DNA of 64,000 bases from Streptomyces echinatus (GTDB lineage Bacteria; Actinomycetota; Actinomycetes; Streptomycetales; Streptomycetaceae). The first letter of the stretch is position 1; each line of letters starts with the position of its first letter. This document shows positions 62,012 through 64,000 of the stretch, piece after piece. Location: assembly GCF_014203595.1 (NCBI RefSeq), contig NZ_JACHJK010000003.1:310001-374000 (forward strand), read 5' to 3'. The notes below the pieces were generated by a model that did not search any database, had not been told where the DNA came from, and was given only the letters and a program-made list of their open reading frames with translations. Position numbers and translations under genes: made by a program.

Positions 62012-62826
62012 CCGCCGGCACGAGGGGCTCCCGGTGGATCACCGGGCGCCCCTCGGTGCCGTACAGGCCGAGGGGCAGCGTGGCCGGCGCCGGGGTGATG
62101 CACGTTCCTTGTCGGGCGGGGCACCCGCGAGCGCGTAGAACTCGTGCAGCGCGGTGAGCAGGGACCAGCCGAGCGCCGCCTTGGCCTGCGCCGCCGCTCG
62201 GCGGTGAACCACTCACCGGCCATCACCTGCGCTGTGTTCGCCGAGGGCACCAACCTGCCAGCCGCTGTGGCCCCGACGGCCGCTTTCCCTGTCCGACGGA
62301 CGTCCCCACCCGGACCGGCAGGATACGCGTCCTGGCGTTTGACCTTGGTGAACGGGCCGGGACCTGCCAACGGAGTTCCTCAAGACGGTTGGGCGAAGAG
62401 GGCTACTTCTGCCGGTGGTTCTGCATGGTCCACCCCCACGTGCCCGTGATCCACTCTCCAGTGGCCGGGAGACGCCGGTTCCTCCCCTTCCCTTTGCAGA
62501 CCCGGGCCACTCGGCAAAGGAGCATGCTCATGCGCGGATTCAAGAGTGCCCTGACCGCAGTCGGGGCCCCTTGGCAGCCTTCGCGGCGACGAGGGTCGCG
62601 GCTCTCGTGGACCGCCCGGCAGTTGAGCTGCGCCGTCCAGGACGGCCCCGGCTGCCCGTGACCGCCGTAGCCAAGGGACACCGGCCCGCCCCTGCTCGTA
62701 CCGCTCCGCGGACGGGCGAGGGGCCCGGGCCGGGAGGCCGAGGCTCTACGCGAAGGCCGGACCGGGCGCGATCCAGGCCTTCTCCTACACCCCTTGATCA
62801 AAATGAAGGAACAGGAGTCCGACCCC
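62012..62826. other. Long stretch between gcvH and NlpC/P60 gene
   Basis: After the terminator no gene is supported. A 57-codon minus-strand frame (62216 to about 62043) reads ALGWSLLTALHEFYALAGAP in its middle, which looks protein-like but is not recognised. Wall-hydrolase genes in Streptomyces often follow a cyclic-di-AMP riboswitch; I looked for its conserved blocks and did not find them. Confidence 0.4.
62016..62061 (+). terminator. gcvH terminator, compound stem
   Basis: CGGCACGAGGGGC pairs with GCCCCTCGGTGCCG (one bulged G), and inside it CCCGGTG/CACCGGG forms a second perfect 7-bp stem around three bases. It begins four bases after the gcvH stop. Confidence 0.85.
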
Positions 62827-63864
62827 ATGACGTCCCATCGTCGCCCCAAGCAGCCGAGCCGCACGCGCGTGACCGTGCTGACCACGGCAGCCGCCGCTGC
62901 CGTCGCCCTGAGCGCGAACTCCGCCGATGCCACGCCCAGTCAGAGGCTCGGCAAGGACGAGGTCAAGGCGAAGGCCGACAAGCTCTACGAGCAGGCGGAG
63001 CAGGCCACGGAGAAGTACAACGCGGCCAACGAGAAGCAGCGGAAGCTGCAGAAGGACATCTCCGCCATCCAGGACAGCGTCGCCCGCGGCCAGCAGGAAC
63101 TGAACGCGCTGCGCGAGGGGCTGGGTTCGCTGGCCACCGCCCAGTATCGCTCCGGAGGTATCGACCCCTCGGTGCAGCTCCTCCTCTCGTCGGACCCTGC
63201 CGACTTCCTCGCCAGGGCGTCCACGCTCGACCAGTTGAGCAGCCAGCAGGTCGACGCCCTGAAGAAGGTCCAGGACAAACAGCGGGAACTCGCCCAGCAG
63301 CGCGCCGAGGCCACGGAGAAGCTTGAGGACCTCACCACCTCCCGCACCGAACTGGGCAACAGGAAGAAGGAAATCCAGAACAGGCTCGCCGAGGCGCAGA
63401 AGCTGCTCAACACCTTGACCGCGAAGGAGAAGGCGGCCCTCGCCGCCGAGCAGCAGCGCGCCGGCCACGCCTCCGCCGAGCGGGTGAACCTCGGCCACGA
63501 CACCCCCGCGTCCGGCCGGGCCGGCGCCGCGTTCTCCGCCGCCCAGAGCCAGCTCGGCAAGCCCTATGTCCGCGGCGGCACAGGTCCCTCCTCGTACGAC
63601 TGCTCGGGCCTGACCTCCTGGGCCTACGCCCAGGCCGACGTCTCCATACCGCGCACCTCCGAGGCCCAGTCGGGCATCGGGACCCGCCTCACGCGGAGCC
63701 AGCTCCAGGTCGGCGACCTGGTCTTCTTCTTCAACGACCTGCACCACGTGGGCCTGTACGCGGGCAACGGCCAGATCCTGCACGCCCCTCGCTCGGGCAC
63801 GGTCGTACGGTACGAGTCGATGGACACCATCGGCGGACCGTTCATGTTCGGTGTCCGCGTCTGA
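62827..63864 (+). CDS. Secreted NlpC/P60 peptidoglycan endopeptidase
   Basis: A 345-residue protein. Signal peptide to about SADA, then a long coiled coil (about 45-215: KADKLYEQAEQATEKYNAAN, LQKDISAIQDS, KKVQDKQRELAQQRAEATEK), and a C-terminal NlpC/P60 domain (about 230-345) with YDCSGLTSWAY (catalytic Cys), DLHHVGLYAG and HAPRSGTVV for the two His. This is the RipA-like layout; the enzyme cuts D-iso-Glu-DAP bonds during growth or division. ATG 62827 has AGGAG nine bases upstream. Confidence 0.95.
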   Translation: MTSHRRPKQPSRTRVTVLTTAAAAAVALSANSADATPSQRLGKDEVKAKADKLYEQAEQATEKYNAANEKQRKLQKDISAIQDSVARGQQELNALREGLGSLATAQYRSGGIDPSVQLLLSSDPADFLARASTLDQLSSQQVDALKKVQDKQRELAQQRAEATEKLEDLTTSRTELGNRKKEIQNRLAEAQKLLNTLTAKEKAALAAEQQRAGHASAERVNLGHDTPASGRAGAAFSAAQSQLGKPYVRGGTGPSSYDCSGLTSWAYAQADVSIPRTSEAQSGIGTRLTRSQLQVGDLVFFFNDLHHVGLYAGNGQILHAPRSGTVVRYESMDTIGGPFMFGVRV

Positions 63865-63878
63865 ACTGACGGACGACC

Positions 63879-63924
63879 ACCGGCATTCGGCCGCAGGGTG
63901 CAAGACCGCACGGCCGGAGCCGGT
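63879..63924 (+). terminator. Hairpin after NlpC/P60 gene
   Basis: ACCGGC-ATT-CGGCCG pairs with CGGCCG-GA-GCCGGT around a 17-base loop, 15 bases beyond the stop. The stem is interrupted by a small internal loop. Confidence 0.5.
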
Positions 63925-63964
63925 CAGCACCCACGAGGGCCGTGAGGGCGGCGCAGGGCGCTGT

Positions 63965-64000
63965 TCAGGCGGCGCGCTTGCGGTCCGTGGCCTGGACCGG
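63965..64000 (-). CDS. Possible C-terminal end of a gene running off the right edge
   Basis: On the minus strand the last bases read PVQATDRKRAA then a TGA at 63965-63967. Such basic tails are common at the end of Streptomyces proteins. Only 11 codons are visible, so this is a guess. Confidence 0.3.
   Translation of the reverse strand, partial: PVQATDRKRAA

Noticed and set aside
62043..62216. 57-codon minus-strand frame with ALGWSLLTALHEFYALAGAP
   Set aside because: One stretch looks protein-like but the rest does not, and no family could be named; kept only as a remark.
62012..62826. Cyclic-di-AMP riboswitch before the NlpC/P60 gene
   Set aside because: Expected from related genes, but none of the conserved sequence blocks could be found in the leader.

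Overview
The base composition (strongly GC-biased third codon positions), the many GTG/TTG starts behind GGAGG-type ribosome sites, and the gene content (SpoIIE-type phosphatases, LAL and NB-ARC regulators, NlpC/P60 and L,D-transpeptidase wall enzymes) point to a chromosomal accessory region of a Streptomyces-like actinomycete. No rRNA, tRNA, CRISPR array or intact insertion sequence was seen. 

Layout. (1) 1-6.0 kb, minus strand: the end of a biosynthetic-looking operon, in order PLP aminotransferase, metallo-beta-lactamase-fold protein, NodU/TobZ-type carbamoyltransferase, S51-type peptidase and an adenylation enzyme cut by the left edge. The last four genes are joined by 4-base stop/start overlaps. 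(2) 6.3-16.4 kb: small accessory genes, including a glycosyltransferase, a frameshifted xdhC, a MarR/nitroreductase pair sharing an operator-like sequence, SDR, cupin and HxlR genes, and a divergent TetR/membrane-protein pair with two matching operators. (3) 16.5-31.6 kb: three SpoIIE-type phosphatases, a MerR metal-response operon, a HAD-M28 fusion, a secreted beta-carbonic anhydrase, a 952-residue metzincin-like protein, and a scrambled ArsR remnant. (4) 31-39.4 kb: TetR/old-yellow-enzyme pair, then a decayed stretch with an aldehyde dehydrogenase pseudogene, IS1380-type transposase remnant, and GRAM/LysR junction, then VOC, L,D-transpeptidase and PPOX genes. 

(5) 39.7-58.5 kb is the most distinctive part. 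It holds two paralogous XRE-NB-ARC-TPR regulators in opposite orientation, two paralogous AraC regulators, two paralogous HSL-type esterases, one LAL regulator, a Dps ferritin, another alpha/beta hydrolase, and a four-gene operon (amidohydrolase, cysteine hydrolase, DoxX, DUF1275). The promoters of dps, of the esterase-hydrolase operon and of the amidohydrolase operon share one geometry: TGCGC, 17 bases, TGCGC, 31 bases, TAG(C/A)GT. Direct repeats two helical turns apart are what AraC-type proteins bind, so I infer one regulon that combines hydrolases with an oxidative/starvation protector. 

(6) 58.5-64 kb: a WYL-domain remnant, a DJ-1/PfpI gene lacking its start, an OGG-fold protein, a glycerophosphodiesterase, a lone glycine-cleavage H protein with a strong terminator, and a coiled-coil NlpC/P60 wall hydrolase. 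All functions are read from motifs and remembered family features; no database search was run.
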